A DNA stretch of 64,000 nt, taken from Bradyrhizobium sp. CSA112 (GTDB lineage: Bacteria; Pseudomonadota; Alphaproteobacteria; Rhizobiales; Xanthobacteraceae). The notes beneath the pieces are model-generated. The model worked only from the letters and a program-made list of their open reading frames with translations. It was not told where the DNA came from and did no database searches. The position numbers were made by a program, and so were the translations under genes. Shown one piece after another: positions 16,068 to 25,818 of the stretch. Position 1 is the first letter of the stretch, and every line of letters begins with the position of its first letter. The stretch is from NCBI RefSeq assembly GCF_029051645.1, contig NZ_JAACFS010000002.1, positions 434,001 through 498,000 of the forward strand, written 5' to 3'.

Positions 16068-18310
16068 CAGCCAATCGCAAGAGCCGCGTTTCGAGGCAGA
16101 CCAAGGACATCTTGCGATTCTCGCCGAACTTCACCGCCTATGTACTCCCTCCCGATGTGGTCTGCCTCTATTCCGAGAACCGAAAGTTCTTCCTGCACGG
16201 CGAGCTGTATTGTGCAGCTGCCAGGGCGATCGGAAAAAATGGAAAGTCTGCGCCAGAGATCGTTCGCCAGCTTTCGAAGAGCTTTCCGATCGACAATATC
16301 GAGGAAGCGATCAAGCGGCTGTTGGAGCGCCGATACGTCGTCGTTGCAGGAACATCGCATGCATTCGACGGCGCCGTCGCTGGATATTGGGCGAGCCTCG
16401 GCCTGCCTCCCGAGGTCGCGGAGCAGAATCTCCGCAATTGCCCCGTGCAGGTGGAATCGATCGATGTCAAAGGTGCCAAAGAACTTGCCGCGGCCTTGAG
16501 CAAACTCGGCGTTCAGATCGCCAAGCGTTCGCCCAAGCTCACGATCACGCTGGTGAACGACTATCTCGACCAGCGGCTGGCCGAGATGAACCTGCAACGC
16601 GTGGCCGCCAAGACGCCTTGGCTGCTGGTGCAGCCGTCCGGCGTGTTTCCGCTGGTGGGGCCTGTGTTCAAACCGGGCGAGAGCGCCTGCTGGAACTGTC
16701 TGTTCGATCGCATGATACGCAACCGGGAGATCAAGGGATTTCTCGACCGCGGACCCGCGCAGGCGGTCGCCGTATCGCCCCTGGTCAACGACAGCGTTGG
16801 ACACACTGCATTTCACTTCGCTGCCGTCGAAATCACGAAAGCGATCGCCTCGGGCTTTCGCACCGATCTGCGCGATCACATTGCGAGCCTCGACCTGACT
16901 GGTGCGGTCATAGCCAAGCACTTTGTCGCGCGGCGCCCGCAATGTCAGACCTGCGGGAGCAAAAAACTGCAGAGTCCACGCCGGGCGGCGACGCCAATCG
17001 AAATCGCCGAAGGCAGCAAGCTCATCATGACCAGCGGTGGATATCGCACCGTAACCTCCCGGGCCACCGTAGCGCGCTTCCGCAAGCATGTAAGCCCGCT
17101 GACCGGCGTGGTTTCGCGGCTCGAGCGGATCGAGGTCGACCTGCCGATGAACACCAATTTTTTTGCCTACCACAATTTCTCTGCGCCGGCCCAAAGCGTC
17201 GATCAGCTCAGGTCCGGACTGAGCGGCGGCAGCTTCGGCAAGGGCTCCACGGCCGAGCAGGGCGAGGCCAGCGCGCTGATGGAGGCGATCGAGCGCTATT
17301 CGGGGATTTTCCAGGGTGACGAGATCAGGACGGCGCGCCGCTTCACCGATTTCGCTCCAGGCGACGCCCTTCACCCCAATGACATCCAACTTTTCAGCGA
17401 AACGCAGTTTCAAAACAGGCATGCCCAGCAGCCAGACGACTCACATCCGGTTCCTGAGCCGCTCGCCCCCTCGATGCGGACCGAGTGGTCGCCGGTCTGG
17501 TCGTTGCGCGACAAGTGTTTCAAATATCTTCCGACCGGTCTGCTCTACTTCTTTTATGGCGGCTTCCATACGGATTCCAACGGCTGCGCGGCCGGCAACA
17601 CCCGCGAGGAAGCCATCGTTCAGGGCTTCCTCGAACTGATCGAGCGCGATGCCTACGCCATCTGGTGGTACAACCGGCTGCAGCGTGCCGAGCTCGACCT
17701 CAAGCAATTCGAGGATTCCTATGTCCGGGATCTGCAAGCCCAGTTTGCCGACGCCGGGCGCCGGCTGTGGGTGCTCGATGTCACCAGCGATCTCGGCGTT
17801 CCCACATATGTGGCGATCATGCACTGGATGCAGAACGGCCACGAGAATATCGAGTTCGGTTCCGGCGCGCATTTCGATCGCCGCATAGCCCTGCTGCGTT
17901 CGCTCACCGAGCTGACCCAGTTCATGTCGATTGGCATGATGGGCGGCGGCAGCGGCGAGAAGCCGACGCTTGACGGTGTCACGCCGCTGCGGCTGGAAGA
18001 TTATCCGTTCCTGATCCCGGGCGACAAACCGATCGTACCGCCGGCTCCCGACTTAAAGGTTCACGACAATACGCGCGATCAGGTGAATGCATGTGTCGAG
18101 ATCGCCACCCAGGCAGGTTACGATTTCCTCGTGCTCGACCAGACGCGGCCCGACGTTGAGGTCCCCGTCGTTCGCGTGCTTGTTCCGGGCCTGCGGCATT
18201 TCTATCGCCGCTTCGCACCGGGCCGGCTTTACGATGTTCCCGTGAGGCTTGGATTGTTGGATCGCCCGCGGCAGGAAAGCGAACTCACGCCGTTCCTGCC
18301 GCACACCTGA
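16064..18310 (+). CDS. Fused TOMM cyclodehydratase (leader-binding/E1-like plus YcaO)
   Basis: A 748-residue fusion. Residues 1-~95 resemble a winged RiPP-recognition element. Residues ~130-300 form an E1-like (ocin-ThiF) part with zinc pairs CWNC (209-212) and CQTC (294-297). Residues ~345-748 are the YcaO domain: EASALMEAIERYSG (401-414) and GFLELIERDAYAIW (521-534) match ATP/Mg-binding motifs, and the protein ends TPFLPHT, a partial form of the Pro-rich tail. It uses ATP to turn precursor Cys into thiazolines. An in-frame stop lies close upstream, so the ATG is the only likely start. The dehydrogenase gene follows after 12 bases. Confidence 0.9.
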   Translation: MTANRKSRVSRQTKDILRFSPNFTAYVLPPDVVCLYSENRKFFLHGELYCAAARAIGKNGKSAPEIVRQLSKSFPIDNIEEAIKRLLERRYVVVAGTSHAFDGAVAGYWASLGLPPEVAEQNLRNCPVQVESIDVKGAKELAAALSKLGVQIAKRSPKLTITLVNDYLDQRLAEMNLQRVAAKTPWLLVQPSGVFPLVGPVFKPGESACWNCLFDRMIRNREIKGFLDRGPAQAVAVSPLVNDSVGHTAFHFAAVEITKAIASGFRTDLRDHIASLDLTGAVIAKHFVARRPQCQTCGSKKLQSPRRAATPIEIAEGSKLIMTSGGYRTVTSRATVARFRKHVSPLTGVVSRLERIEVDLPMNTNFFAYHNFSAPAQSVDQLRSGLSGGSFGKGSTAEQGEASALMEAIERYSGIFQGDEIRTARRFTDFAPGDALHPNDIQLFSETQFQNRHAQQPDDSHPVPEPLAPSMRTEWSPVWSLRDKCFKYLPTGLLYFFYGGFHTDSNGCAAGNTREEAIVQGFLELIERDAYAIWWYNRLQRAELDLKQFEDSYVRDLQAQFADAGRRLWVLDVTSDLGVPTYVAIMHWMQNGHENIEFGSGAHFDRRIALLRSLTELTQFMSIGMMGGGSGEKPTLDGVTPLRLEDYPFLIPGDKPIVPPAPDLKVHDNTRDQVNACVEIATQAGYDFLVLDQTRPDVEVPVVRVLVPGLRHFYRRFAPGRLYDVPVRLGLLDRPRQESELTPFLPHT

Positions 18311-18322
18311 AAAGGGTCATCT

Positions 18323-19780
18323 GTGCGCGCTCCCCGGAAAAAGCCGACCAGGAAGATTGCGCCAGTCATCACCGCCCGATTGAACGGTCATTTCTCCCTG
18401 CAGATGCAGGCGGACGGAAGCATCGCCGCCTTCGTGGACGGCTATTCCGTCAATCTGGGACAATTGAGCACGGCCGCGATGGACCGCGCGCGGAGTCTGA
18501 CTGACGGCCTGCCGCTCGCGTCTCTTGCCGGCAAGAGCGCCATCGCGAGGGAAGTTGATGTCCTGGTGCATCGGCTGGCGCGGCACGGGCTGCTCGAATA
18601 TCGCCTGTCCTTTCCGCATGCCGGGCAGGATCTCGTGGTTATCGAGCCCCAGGTCCCCGAATACTGGCCGCAACGCGCAAAGCTAGGCGAGAGTGACACC
18701 GTCGTGCTGTCGCGCTTTGCTTATCTGCGCCGTCGCGGCAACGAGACGGTGCTGGAATCGCCGCGCGCCGGCGCGCTGTTTCGAATCGGCGATCCCGCCA
18801 TTGCCGCCACCCTCGTTGCGCTGTCGCAGCCTCAGAAGATCAGCGGGCTTCGCCGCCACGTGGCGGCCTTCAACCTCGATCTGCTCGAACTGCTGCTGGA
18901 TAGCCAGTTCCTGCTCAAGCTCAATGCGGAAAGCGGCGACGGCCTCCGGGTGAACGAAGGCGACGGCAATCTCGTTCTCTGGGATTTCCACGATCTCGTG
19001 TTTCACACGCGGAGTACCGAGGGCCGACAGGCCAATCCGGTTGGCAGCACCTTCGCCTATGCAAGCGTAGTTTCACCGCCGCCTGCGGTGCGTCCGCCTT
19101 GGCCCGGCAAGGAGATCGACCTGCGGAAATTGCCTACCTCGGATCCGATCTCGCCCTTCGCAAAGCTGTTGCGCGAACGCCATTCAGTCCGAGATTTCGA
19201 TGACGAGAATCCGGTCACGCTCGCAGAACTCGCGCGCTTTCTCGACACCACAGCCCGCGTCCTGTCGGAATGGAAGAGCGACGCGAATTTCGAAGGCAGT
19301 CCTGAGATCACCTACAGCACAAGACCCTATCCGTCGGCCGGCAGTGCGTACGAACTGGAATTGTATCTGGCGGTCTCGAATTGCGAAGGGCTTGCACGCG
19401 GACTTTACCACTACGACGCGGGCGGCCACGCGCTGGTAGCGATCGGGGTCTCCGCACAGCAACTCCAGGCGCTTTCGGCGGCAGCCGAGTTTGCCATGGA
19501 CGCACCTGGTCCGCCGCAGGTCCTGATCACGATCGCGGCGCGTTTTGGGCGGATCTCCTGGAAATACAGCTCAATCGCGTACTCGCTGATCCTTAAGGAT
19601 GTCGGCAGCATGATCCAGACGTTCTACCTCGCGGCGACCGATATGGGCCTTGGTGGCTGCGCCATCGGCACCAGCAACATCGATCTGTTTGCAAAAATGA
19701 CCGGGCTCGAATTCCATGTAGAGGGCCCGGTCGGTCAATTCGCGCTCGGACGCGGCAGGAAGCCGGAGGCCCCACGCTAG
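18323..19780 (+). CDS. SagB-type FMN dehydrogenase of the TOMM cluster
   Basis: A 485-residue protein. Residues 1-~260 are an N-terminal winged-helix-like region that may bind the leader. Residues ~280-480 form the nitroreductase-fold SagB/McbC domain: RERHSVRDFDDENPV, then YPSAGSAYELELYLAV, then the FMN-site region LKDVGSMIQTFYLAATDMGL and the end GQFALGRG. Such enzymes oxidise azolines to azoles using FMN. The GTG start is supported by AAAAGGG upstream and by the 12-base gap to the cyclodehydratase stop, so the two are one operon. Together with the precursor these are a minimal thiazole-peptide pathway. No protease or transporter is adjacent. Confidence 0.9.
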   Translation: MRAPRKKPTRKIAPVITARLNGHFSLQMQADGSIAAFVDGYSVNLGQLSTAAMDRARSLTDGLPLASLAGKSAIAREVDVLVHRLARHGLLEYRLSFPHAGQDLVVIEPQVPEYWPQRAKLGESDTVVLSRFAYLRRRGNETVLESPRAGALFRIGDPAIAATLVALSQPQKISGLRRHVAAFNLDLLELLLDSQFLLKLNAESGDGLRVNEGDGNLVLWDFHDLVFHTRSTEGRQANPVGSTFAYASVVSPPPAVRPPWPGKEIDLRKLPTSDPISPFAKLLRERHSVRDFDDENPVTLAELARFLDTTARVLSEWKSDANFEGSPEITYSTRPYPSAGSAYELELYLAVSNCEGLARGLYHYDAGGHALVAIGVSAQQLQALSAAAEFAMDAPGPPQVLITIAARFGRISWKYSSIAYSLILKDVGSMIQTFYLAATDMGLGGCAIGTSNIDLFAKMTGLEFHVEGPVGQFALGRGRKPEAPR

Positions 19781-19785
19781 CGCAT

Positions 19786-19813
19786 AAAAAACAGCGGGCC
19801 GGCTGGCCCGCTG
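19786..19813 (-). terminator. Rho-independent terminator (minus strand)
   Basis: CAGCGGGCC and GGCCCGCTG form a 9-base-pair stem with a 4-base loop. On the minus strand a run of six T follows, so it ends the small membrane-protein gene to its right. On the plus strand no T tract follows, but the hairpin may still help end the TOMM operon. Confidence 0.8.
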
Positions 19814-19834
19814 CGCGTCATTTCGGATGATTTG

Positions 19835-20275
19835 TTACTGCTTGCTGGCCGGTGCGTTATCGGCCGGTGGCGTGGTCGACTTGTTCATGTCCGTGCTCGA
19901 CTCAGGTGGAGCCGTCGGGCGGTTGGGCGCCGCGCCCGTGGTCGTGCCCGGCTGGTTGTTGCTGCGCGGTGTTACGTCACGCATGCCCGGAGGCGCCGTA
20001 GGGCTGGCCGGCTGCGTCTGCTGCGCTGTCTGGTTGGGCGGCGAGGTGCCTGCCTGGTTTACGGTCGTATTATTGAGACCATAGAACAGCGCTCCCAGCA
20101 CGACTGCGATGGCAACGGCGAACATGGCGACCTTGGCGCCGCTCGGAGGGCCTTCGCCGAGTGCGGGATCGGCTTGCAAGTCATTATCGAGACTGTTGAG
20201 CCGGGCCTGATGGCGGATTTCTTCCTCGCTCAGGCCGGCGCGGTAGGGATCGTTCGGATTGGGTTGGTGTGCCAT
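19835..20275 (-). CDS. Hypothetical single-pass membrane protein with Pro/Thr-rich tail
   Basis: A 146-residue protein. The first ~45 residues are charged and cytoplasmic (LSEEEIRHQARLNSLDNDL). One membrane segment (VAMFAVAIAVVLGALFYGL) follows, then a low-complexity outside part rich in Thr, Pro, Asn and Gln. GGAGG precedes the ATG. It is convergent with the TOMM operon, so it is not obviously part of it. I do not recognise a function; the type is frequent in Bradyrhizobium genomes. Confidence 0.75.
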   Translation of the reverse strand: MAHQPNPNDPYRAGLSEEEIRHQARLNSLDNDLQADPALGEGPPSGAKVAMFAVAIAVVLGALFYGLNNTTVNQAGTSPPNQTAQQTQPASPTAPPGMRDVTPRSNNQPGTTTGAAPNRPTAPPESSTDMNKSTTPPADNAPASKQ

Positions 20276-20446
20276 GAATGGGTTCCTCCGTTAGCATCCC
20301 AGAGTTAAGAATTGGCGCGATCAGATGTTCCGCGCCAAAGTTGCAACTCCGTAATGTTGGAACCGCTGATTCCCTCCGGTTCCGAATGAGAAACGCCGAA
20401 ATTCGTCTTTACCCGCGATCGGCAAATTCACGCGCAATATACCAAT

Positions 20447-20604
20447 CCTCATCTGAGGAGCCGCCAACGGGTCGCGCGAACGCGCGCCCGATGACGGGCT
20501 CCGCGGCGTCTCGAAGTATGCAGGTCAGTCTGTGGCCTCATGGTTCGCCCGGCGATGCGCAGCATCGTCCGGAGACGCGCGTTTCGCGCTCCTCGCCATG
20601 AGGG
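20447..20604. repeat. Dispersed intergenic repeat; fills the gap 20276-20607
   Basis: CCTCATCTGAGGAGCCGCCA, CGATGACGGGCTCCGCGGCG, CGGCGATGCGCAGCATCG and TCCTCGCCATGAGG in one block, with internal inverted pairs. It is the same family as the elements at 11892 and 40330; the central CGCCCGGCGATGCGCAGCAT is also in the latter. Nothing else is seen in this gap beyond the upstream region of the membrane-protein gene. Confidence 0.75.
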
Positions 20605-20607
20605 TTG

Positions 20608-21828
20608 CTACTTCGCTTGCCGCGCCTTCGCGACCTGCTCCGCCGTCACCAGCGGCGCCGCATTGCCCCAGGAATTGCGGATATAGTTCGTCACATCGGC
20701 AATCTGCTGGTCGGTCATCTTCGCGGCATAGCCCGGCATCGATCCCTTGTTGGGCGCGCGCGGCGTCGTCACGGTCTCGGCGCCGTCGAGAATGACGCGC
20801 AGCATGCTCAAGGCGTCAGCGGATTGCAGGTTGGCATTGCCAGGCAGTGGCGGATAGATCCGCGGCGCACCTGAGCCGTCGGCTTCGTGGCAGGCGATGC
20901 ACGCGCCATTATAGAGCTTTTCGCCTTCCGCCATTTGCGCCGGCGAGGGTGGCGTGACCTTCGGCTCCGGCGCGCCCACAGGCAGGTCTTTCAGGTAAAC
21001 CGCGATGGCGCGGACATCCGCATCGCTCATCTTCGAGGTCGAATTGACCACGACCTCCGACATCAGTTCGCCGGCATGGCTCCTGGCGTTGCGGCCGCTC
21101 TGCAGATACTCAGTGATGTCTTCCACGCTCCAGGATTTCAGGCCGCTGCGCTCGGCGCTGTCCAGCCGCGGCGCGAACATGCCCGCGACCCGCCCGCCGC
21201 CATAGGCCTGGCCGCGCTTGTCCGCGCCGAACATATTCTTCGGCGTATGGCAGGCGCCGCAATGGGCGACGCCCTCAACGAGATAACGGCCGCGATTCCA
21301 CTCCGCGCTCTTCTGCTGGTCCGGCATCAGAATGCCGGGCTTGAAAAACAGCCAGTTCCAGCCGCGCATGACGACGCGATAGTTGAACGGCCAGCGCAGC
21401 TCGGGCGCACGCGCTGCATTGCTCACCGGCGCCAGCGTCGCCAGATAGGCGCGGATGGCGAGAATGTCCTGGCGCGTCAGCTTGGTGAAATTCGGATAGG
21501 GGAAGGCCGGGTAATAGCGCGATCCGTCGCGCGCCACCCCGAAGCGCAAGGCGCGGTAGAACTCGTCATCGCTCCAGGCGCCCAAGCCCGTCTCGCGGTC
21601 CGGCGTTAGATTGGGCGCATAGATACTGCCAAAGAGGGTGTCGATCCGCTTGCCCCCGGCGAACGGCTTGGCGGGATCGGCGGTGTGGCAGCTCGCGCAG
21701 TCGCCGGCGTCGGTCAGCGCCTTGCCGCGCGCGATATCCTCAGCGGTCGGCTCGGCCTCGGACTGGCCATGGGCTTCGCCGACTGCGAGCGCAGTGCACA
21801 AGAGCAAGCCGGCGAGAATCGTCCGCAT
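20608..21828 (-). CDS. Tri-haem cytochrome c (dehydrogenase electron-acceptor type)
   Basis: A 406-residue periplasmic cytochrome with a signal peptide (residues 1-~21, ending GEAHG). Three c-type haem sites are visible: CASCH (44-48), CGACH (190-194) and CIACH (310-314). Three-domain proteins of this length are the cytochrome subunits of membrane alcohol, aldehyde or gluconate dehydrogenases and pass electrons to quinone or an oxidase. No dehydrogenase subunit is next to it, so the partner is unknown. The ATG before CGGACG is chosen because the signal peptide begins there. Confidence 0.9.
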   Translation of the reverse strand: MRTILAGLLLCTALAVGEAHGQSEAEPTAEDIARGKALTDAGDCASCHTADPAKPFAGGKRIDTLFGSIYAPNLTPDRETGLGAWSDDEFYRALRFGVARDGSRYYPAFPYPNFTKLTRQDILAIRAYLATLAPVSNAARAPELRWPFNYRVVMRGWNWLFFKPGILMPDQQKSAEWNRGRYLVEGVAHCGACHTPKNMFGADKRGQAYGGGRVAGMFAPRLDSAERSGLKSWSVEDITEYLQSGRNARSHAGELMSEVVVNSTSKMSDADVRAIAVYLKDLPVGAPEPKVTPPSPAQMAEGEKLYNGACIACHEADGSGAPRIYPPLPGNANLQSADALSMLRVILDGAETVTTPRAPNKGSMPGYAAKMTDQQIADVTNYIRNSWGNAAPLVTAEQVAKARQAK

Positions 21829-22119
21829 CGTTCGACGTCGTCCCTGCACCAATTGGCCTCTTGGAACATTATAGCGCGAAAGCAAGCAGAGCGGGGGGGG
21901 CGTCATGCCATTTCGCGCCGGGGCTTGCCGACGACACAAACCGAAACGCTGCCCCGTTGCTGCCGGCACGAAGTTGCGATCTTTGGAAGCCCGGCTTTTG
22001 GGCCGAGATTTGTGGTGCGTCGGCTGGAAAATCCGACATAGACTGGTTCTAACAAGTTCAGGTGCCTACATAAAAAGCATCGCCGATCAATGCTCACGCC
22101 GGTGACAAAGAGGGCTTAA

Positions 22120-25100
22120 ATGGGAATCAACCAGGGTCCGATCAGCCTCGATCAGAAATACACCCAAGGTACAGGCCACATTTTCCTGACCGGCATCCAG
22201 GCGCTGGTTCGCCTGCCGATGGCGCAGATCCGCCGCGACCGCGCCGCGGGGCTTAATACCGCAGGTTTCATCTCCGGCTATCGCGGCTCGCCGCTCGGCG
22301 GCTACGACCAGCAGCTTTTTGCCGCCCGCAAGCACCTCGAACAATACAACATCAAGTTCCAGCCCGGCGTGAACGAAGACCTCGCGGCCACCGCGATCTG
22401 GGGCTCGCAGCAGCTCAACCTTTCGCCCGGCGCCAAATATGATGGCGTGGTCGGCATCTGGTACGGCAAGGGGCCCGGCGTCGACCGCTGCGGCGACGTC
22501 TTCCGGCACGGCAATACGGCCGGTTCGGCGAAGAACGGCGGCGTGCTCGTGCTTGCCGGCGACGACCACGGCGCAAAATCCTCGACCGTCCCGCATCAGT
22601 CGGACCATGCCTTCATCTCCGCACTGATGCCGTATCTCTATCCCTCCAGCATCCATGAAATGATCGAGATGGGCCTGCTGGGTATCGCGATGTCGCGCTA
22701 CTCCGGCTGCTGGGTCGGCATGAAAGTGATCACCGAGACGGTCGAGACAACCGCCGAGATCGATCTCACCGACGAGATGACGCCGTTCGCGATCCCGACA
22801 GATTTCGAGATGCCGCCGGGCGGCCTCAATCTGCGCTGGCCGGACGACCGCTACGCACAGGACCTGCGCCTGCAGGACTACAAGGGCTATGCCGCGATCG
22901 CCTTTGCCCGCGCCAACAAGATCAACCGCGTCACCATGGATTCGCCGAATGCCCGCTACGGCATCATGGCGTCAGGCAAGAGCTACGAGGACATCCGTCA
23001 GGCGCTGCGCGAGCTGGGGATTACCGAGGAAGTCGCCGCCAAGATTGGCCTCAGGCTTTACAAGATCGGCATGCCCTGGCCACTGGAGCCGGAAGGCGTG
23101 CGGCAGTTCGCCGTCGGCCTCGAGGAAATCTTCATCGTCGAGGAGCGCCGCGAGATCGTCGAGAACCAGGTCAAGCAGGAGCTGTTCAATTGGCGTGACG
23201 ACGTCCGCCCGCGCATCGTCGGCAAGATGGACGATCATGACAAACGCTTCCTGACCTTTGCCGCGGAGCTTTCCGTCGCCTCGCTTGCGAGCTCGCTGAC
23301 GGAACGATTGCTTCGACTTAATCTCAATCCCGAAATCGCCGCGATGCTTCGCGCCAAGGCCGACTGGTTCAACGGCCGGCAGGCGACCCAGATGCAGGCT
23401 GTCGCACCCGTCACCCGCACGCCGTATTTCTGCTCGGGCTGCCCGCACAACACCTCGACCAAGGTGCCGGAAGGCAGCCGCGCCTTTGCCGGCATCGGCT
23501 GTCATTTCATGGCGCTGTGGATGGACCGCAACACCGAAACCTACACCCACATGGGAGGCGAGGGCGTGCCGTGGGTCGGCGTCGCACCCTTCACCAAGGA
23601 AGAGCACGTGTTCGCCAATCTCGGCGACGGCACCTACTTCCACTCCGGCAGCCTGGCGATCCGGCAGGCGATCGCCTCCGGCGCCAACATCACCTACAAG
23701 ATCCTCTACAACGATGCGACCGCGATGACCGGCGGCCAGCATGTCGACGGCGAATTGTCGCCGCAGCAGATCACCTTCCAGCTTCACGCCGAAGGCATCC
23801 GCAACATCTATCTCGTCTCGGAAAACCCCGACGCCTATCCGGCGTCCGAGATCGCGCCCGGCGTCAAGACCGCGCATCGCGACGAGCTGCAGGACGTCAT
23901 GTTGACCTGCCGGACGCTCAAGGGCACCTCGGCGATCGTCTTCGTGCAGACCTGCGCGGCCGAAAAGCGCCGCCGCCGCAAGCGCGGCCTGATGGAGGAC
24001 CCGGCGCGCCGCGTCATGATCAATCCGGCGGTGTGCGAAGGCTGCGGAGACTGCTCCGTGCAGTCGAACTGCATTTCGGTCGAGCCTTTGGAAACCGAGA
24101 TGGGCCGCAAGCGCACCATCAACCAGTCGACATGCAACAAGGACTATTCGTGTCTGAAGGGCTTTTGCCCGTCCTTCGTCACTATCGACGGCGGCAAGCC
24201 GCGCCGCCGCGCGCCGGCAAGCCTTGATGGTACAGGTCTCGGCGACATCGGCGATCTGCCGGAACCGGCCTCGTTCCCGTCGCTGGAACGGCCCTACAAC
24301 ATCGCGGTCGGCGGCGTCGGCGGCACCGGTGTGCTGACGATCGGCGCGCTGCTCGGCATGGCCGCGCATATCGAGGGCAAGGCCAGCATGATCCTCGACA
24401 TGTCCGGCCTCGCGCAAAAAGGTGGTGCGGTGCTCAGCCACGTCCGGCTCTCGGAGCATACCGCTGACGTCACCTGTTCGCGCATCGTCACCGGCACCGC
24501 CGATCTCGTGATGGCCGCCGACGAGGTGGTCGCCGCCGCCAAGGACACCATCACGCTCTGCGAAGCCAGCCGTACCGTCGGCGTCATCAACACCCACGTC
24601 ATTCCGACCGCCGACTTCATCCTCAACCGCGACTTCAACTTCCAGAGCCGCAAGGTCAACCACGTGCTGGAGACCGAGCTGCGCAAGGATTCCTCGTTCT
24701 ACGATTTCACCAAGCCGGCCGAAGCGCTGCTTGGCGATTCCATCGCCACCAACATCATGATGCTGGGCTACGCCTATCAGAAGGGCCTGCTGCCGCTTTC
24801 GGCAAAGGCAATTTTGCAGGCGATCGAGGTCAATGGCGTCTCGATCAAGATGAACACGCAAGCCTTCCAGCTCGGCCGTCTCGCCGCGGCCGATCCGGCG
24901 CGGCTTGAAGCCATGATGAAGGGGCAGGACGAGACCGTCGCGCCCAAGACGCTGGATGCGATGACGCTCGACGAGATCATCGCGCATCGCAGCGCATTCC
25001 TGACCGATTATCAAAATGCCGCGCTCGCCGAGCGCTATCGCAGCCTCGTGAAGCGGGTCCGCGACGCCGCCGCCGACGGCGGCTATGGCGACGCGCTGCC

Positions 25101-25626
25101 ACGGGCTGTTGCGATCAATTACGCAAAACTGCTCGCTTACAAGGACGAGTACGAAGTCGCGCGGCTGTTCACCGACGGCAAATTCGAAAAACAGCTTCGC
25201 GACCAGTTCGAAGGCGACTTTAAATTCAACTTCAACCTGGCGCCGCCGATCCTCGGCGGCGGCCTCGATGCGCTCGGCCGCCCGAAGAAGCGCGCGTTCG
25301 GCGCGTGGATGATGCCGGTGTTCCGGACGCTGGCAAAACTGCGCGGCCTGCGCGGCACGCCGTTCGACATTTTTGGTTACAGCCCCGACCGCAAGCTCGA
25401 GCGCGACCTGATCGCAGGCTATGAGAAGGACGTCGCCACCGTGCTCGGCCTCTTGTCACCGATCACGCACGATACCGCGGTCGAAATTCTCTCGCTGCCC
25501 GATCGCATCCGCGGCTATGGCCCGGTCAAGGAGAAGGCGGTAGCGGACGCGAAAGCGCGCTACGCGCAACTCGCCTCCGACCTCGTCAACCCGCCACCCG
25601 CGCCACGCCAGATCGCAGCGGAGTAG
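22120..25626 (+). CDS. Fused indolepyruvate:ferredoxin oxidoreductase
   Basis: A 1168-residue single-chain fusion of the two subunits of 2-oxoacid (indolepyruvate-type) ferredoxin oxidoreductase. The N-terminal half has the thiamine-diphosphate domains (GYRGSPLGGYDQQL at the start; GIGCHFMALWM and NLGDGTYFHSGS mark the TPP part). A 4Fe-4S site is at Cys639/642/645 (CEGCGDC) with CNKDYSCLKGFCPSF after it. The gamma domain begins NIAVGGVGGTGVLTIGALLG. It converts aryl-pyruvates from aromatic amino acids to acyl-CoA in the cytoplasm. Length is normal for the proteobacterial fused form. GAGGG precedes the ATG. Confidence 0.93.
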   Translation: MGINQGPISLDQKYTQGTGHIFLTGIQALVRLPMAQIRRDRAAGLNTAGFISGYRGSPLGGYDQQLFAARKHLEQYNIKFQPGVNEDLAATAIWGSQQLNLSPGAKYDGVVGIWYGKGPGVDRCGDVFRHGNTAGSAKNGGVLVLAGDDHGAKSSTVPHQSDHAFISALMPYLYPSSIHEMIEMGLLGIAMSRYSGCWVGMKVITETVETTAEIDLTDEMTPFAIPTDFEMPPGGLNLRWPDDRYAQDLRLQDYKGYAAIAFARANKINRVTMDSPNARYGIMASGKSYEDIRQALRELGITEEVAAKIGLRLYKIGMPWPLEPEGVRQFAVGLEEIFIVEERREIVENQVKQELFNWRDDVRPRIVGKMDDHDKRFLTFAAELSVASLASSLTERLLRLNLNPEIAAMLRAKADWFNGRQATQMQAVAPVTRTPYFCSGCPHNTSTKVPEGSRAFAGIGCHFMALWMDRNTETYTHMGGEGVPWVGVAPFTKEEHVFANLGDGTYFHSGSLAIRQAIASGANITYKILYNDATAMTGGQHVDGELSPQQITFQLHAEGIRNIYLVSENPDAYPASEIAPGVKTAHRDELQDVMLTCRTLKGTSAIVFVQTCAAEKRRRRKRGLMEDPARRVMINPAVCEGCGDCSVQSNCISVEPLETEMGRKRTINQSTCNKDYSCLKGFCPSFVTIDGGKPRRRAPASLDGTGLGDIGDLPEPASFPSLERPYNIAVGGVGGTGVLTIGALLGMAAHIEGKASMILDMSGLAQKGGAVLSHVRLSEHTADVTCSRIVTGTADLVMAADEVVAAAKDTITLCEASRTVGVINTHVIPTADFILNRDFNFQSRKVNHVLETELRKDSSFYDFTKPAEALLGDSIATNIMMLGYAYQKGLLPLSAKAILQAIEVNGVSIKMNTQAFQLGRLAAADPARLEAMMKGQDETVAPKTLDAMTLDEIIAHRSAFLTDYQNAALAERYRSLVKRVRDAAADGGYGDALPRAVAINYAKLLAYKDEYEVARLFTDGKFEKQLRDQFEGDFKFNFNLAPPILGGGLDALGRPKKRAFGAWMMPVFRTLAKLRGLRGTPFDIFGYSPDRKLERDLIAGYEKDVATVLGLLSPITHDTAVEILSLPDRIRGYGPVKEKAVADAKARYAQLASDLVNPPPAPRQIAAE

Positions 25627-25632
25627 GCGGCC

Positions 25633-25724
25633 GTAGGGTGGACAAAGACGCGAAGCGTCGTGCCCACCATCGCTCAACGATCGCGGTGCCAAATGGTGGG
25701 CACGCTTCGCTTTGCCCACCCTAC
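25633..25724. repeat. Dispersed inverted repeat (GTAGGGTGGACAAAG type)
   Basis: GTAGGGTGGACAAAGACGCG on the left pairs with CGCTTTGCCCACCCTAC on the right; GTGCCCACCAT and ATGGTGGGCAC are inner arms. It follows a stop codon by a few bases and could act as an mRNA 3' hairpin. Same family as 9403 and 26808. Confidence 0.8.
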
Positions 25725-25818
25725 GGGGTTGTCTCCAGAGCTTGGATGGAGTGTAGTCGTCATCAGCTTGTCACTGCGTTGACGCATTGCCTGCTTCACA
25801 CCAGCAACGGGTTAGCGG

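Noticed and set aside
22972..25014. 680-codon open frame on the minus strand
   Set aside because: It lies fully antisense to the indolepyruvate oxidoreductase, whose domains are unmistakable. Long antisense frames are normal in G+C-rich genes.
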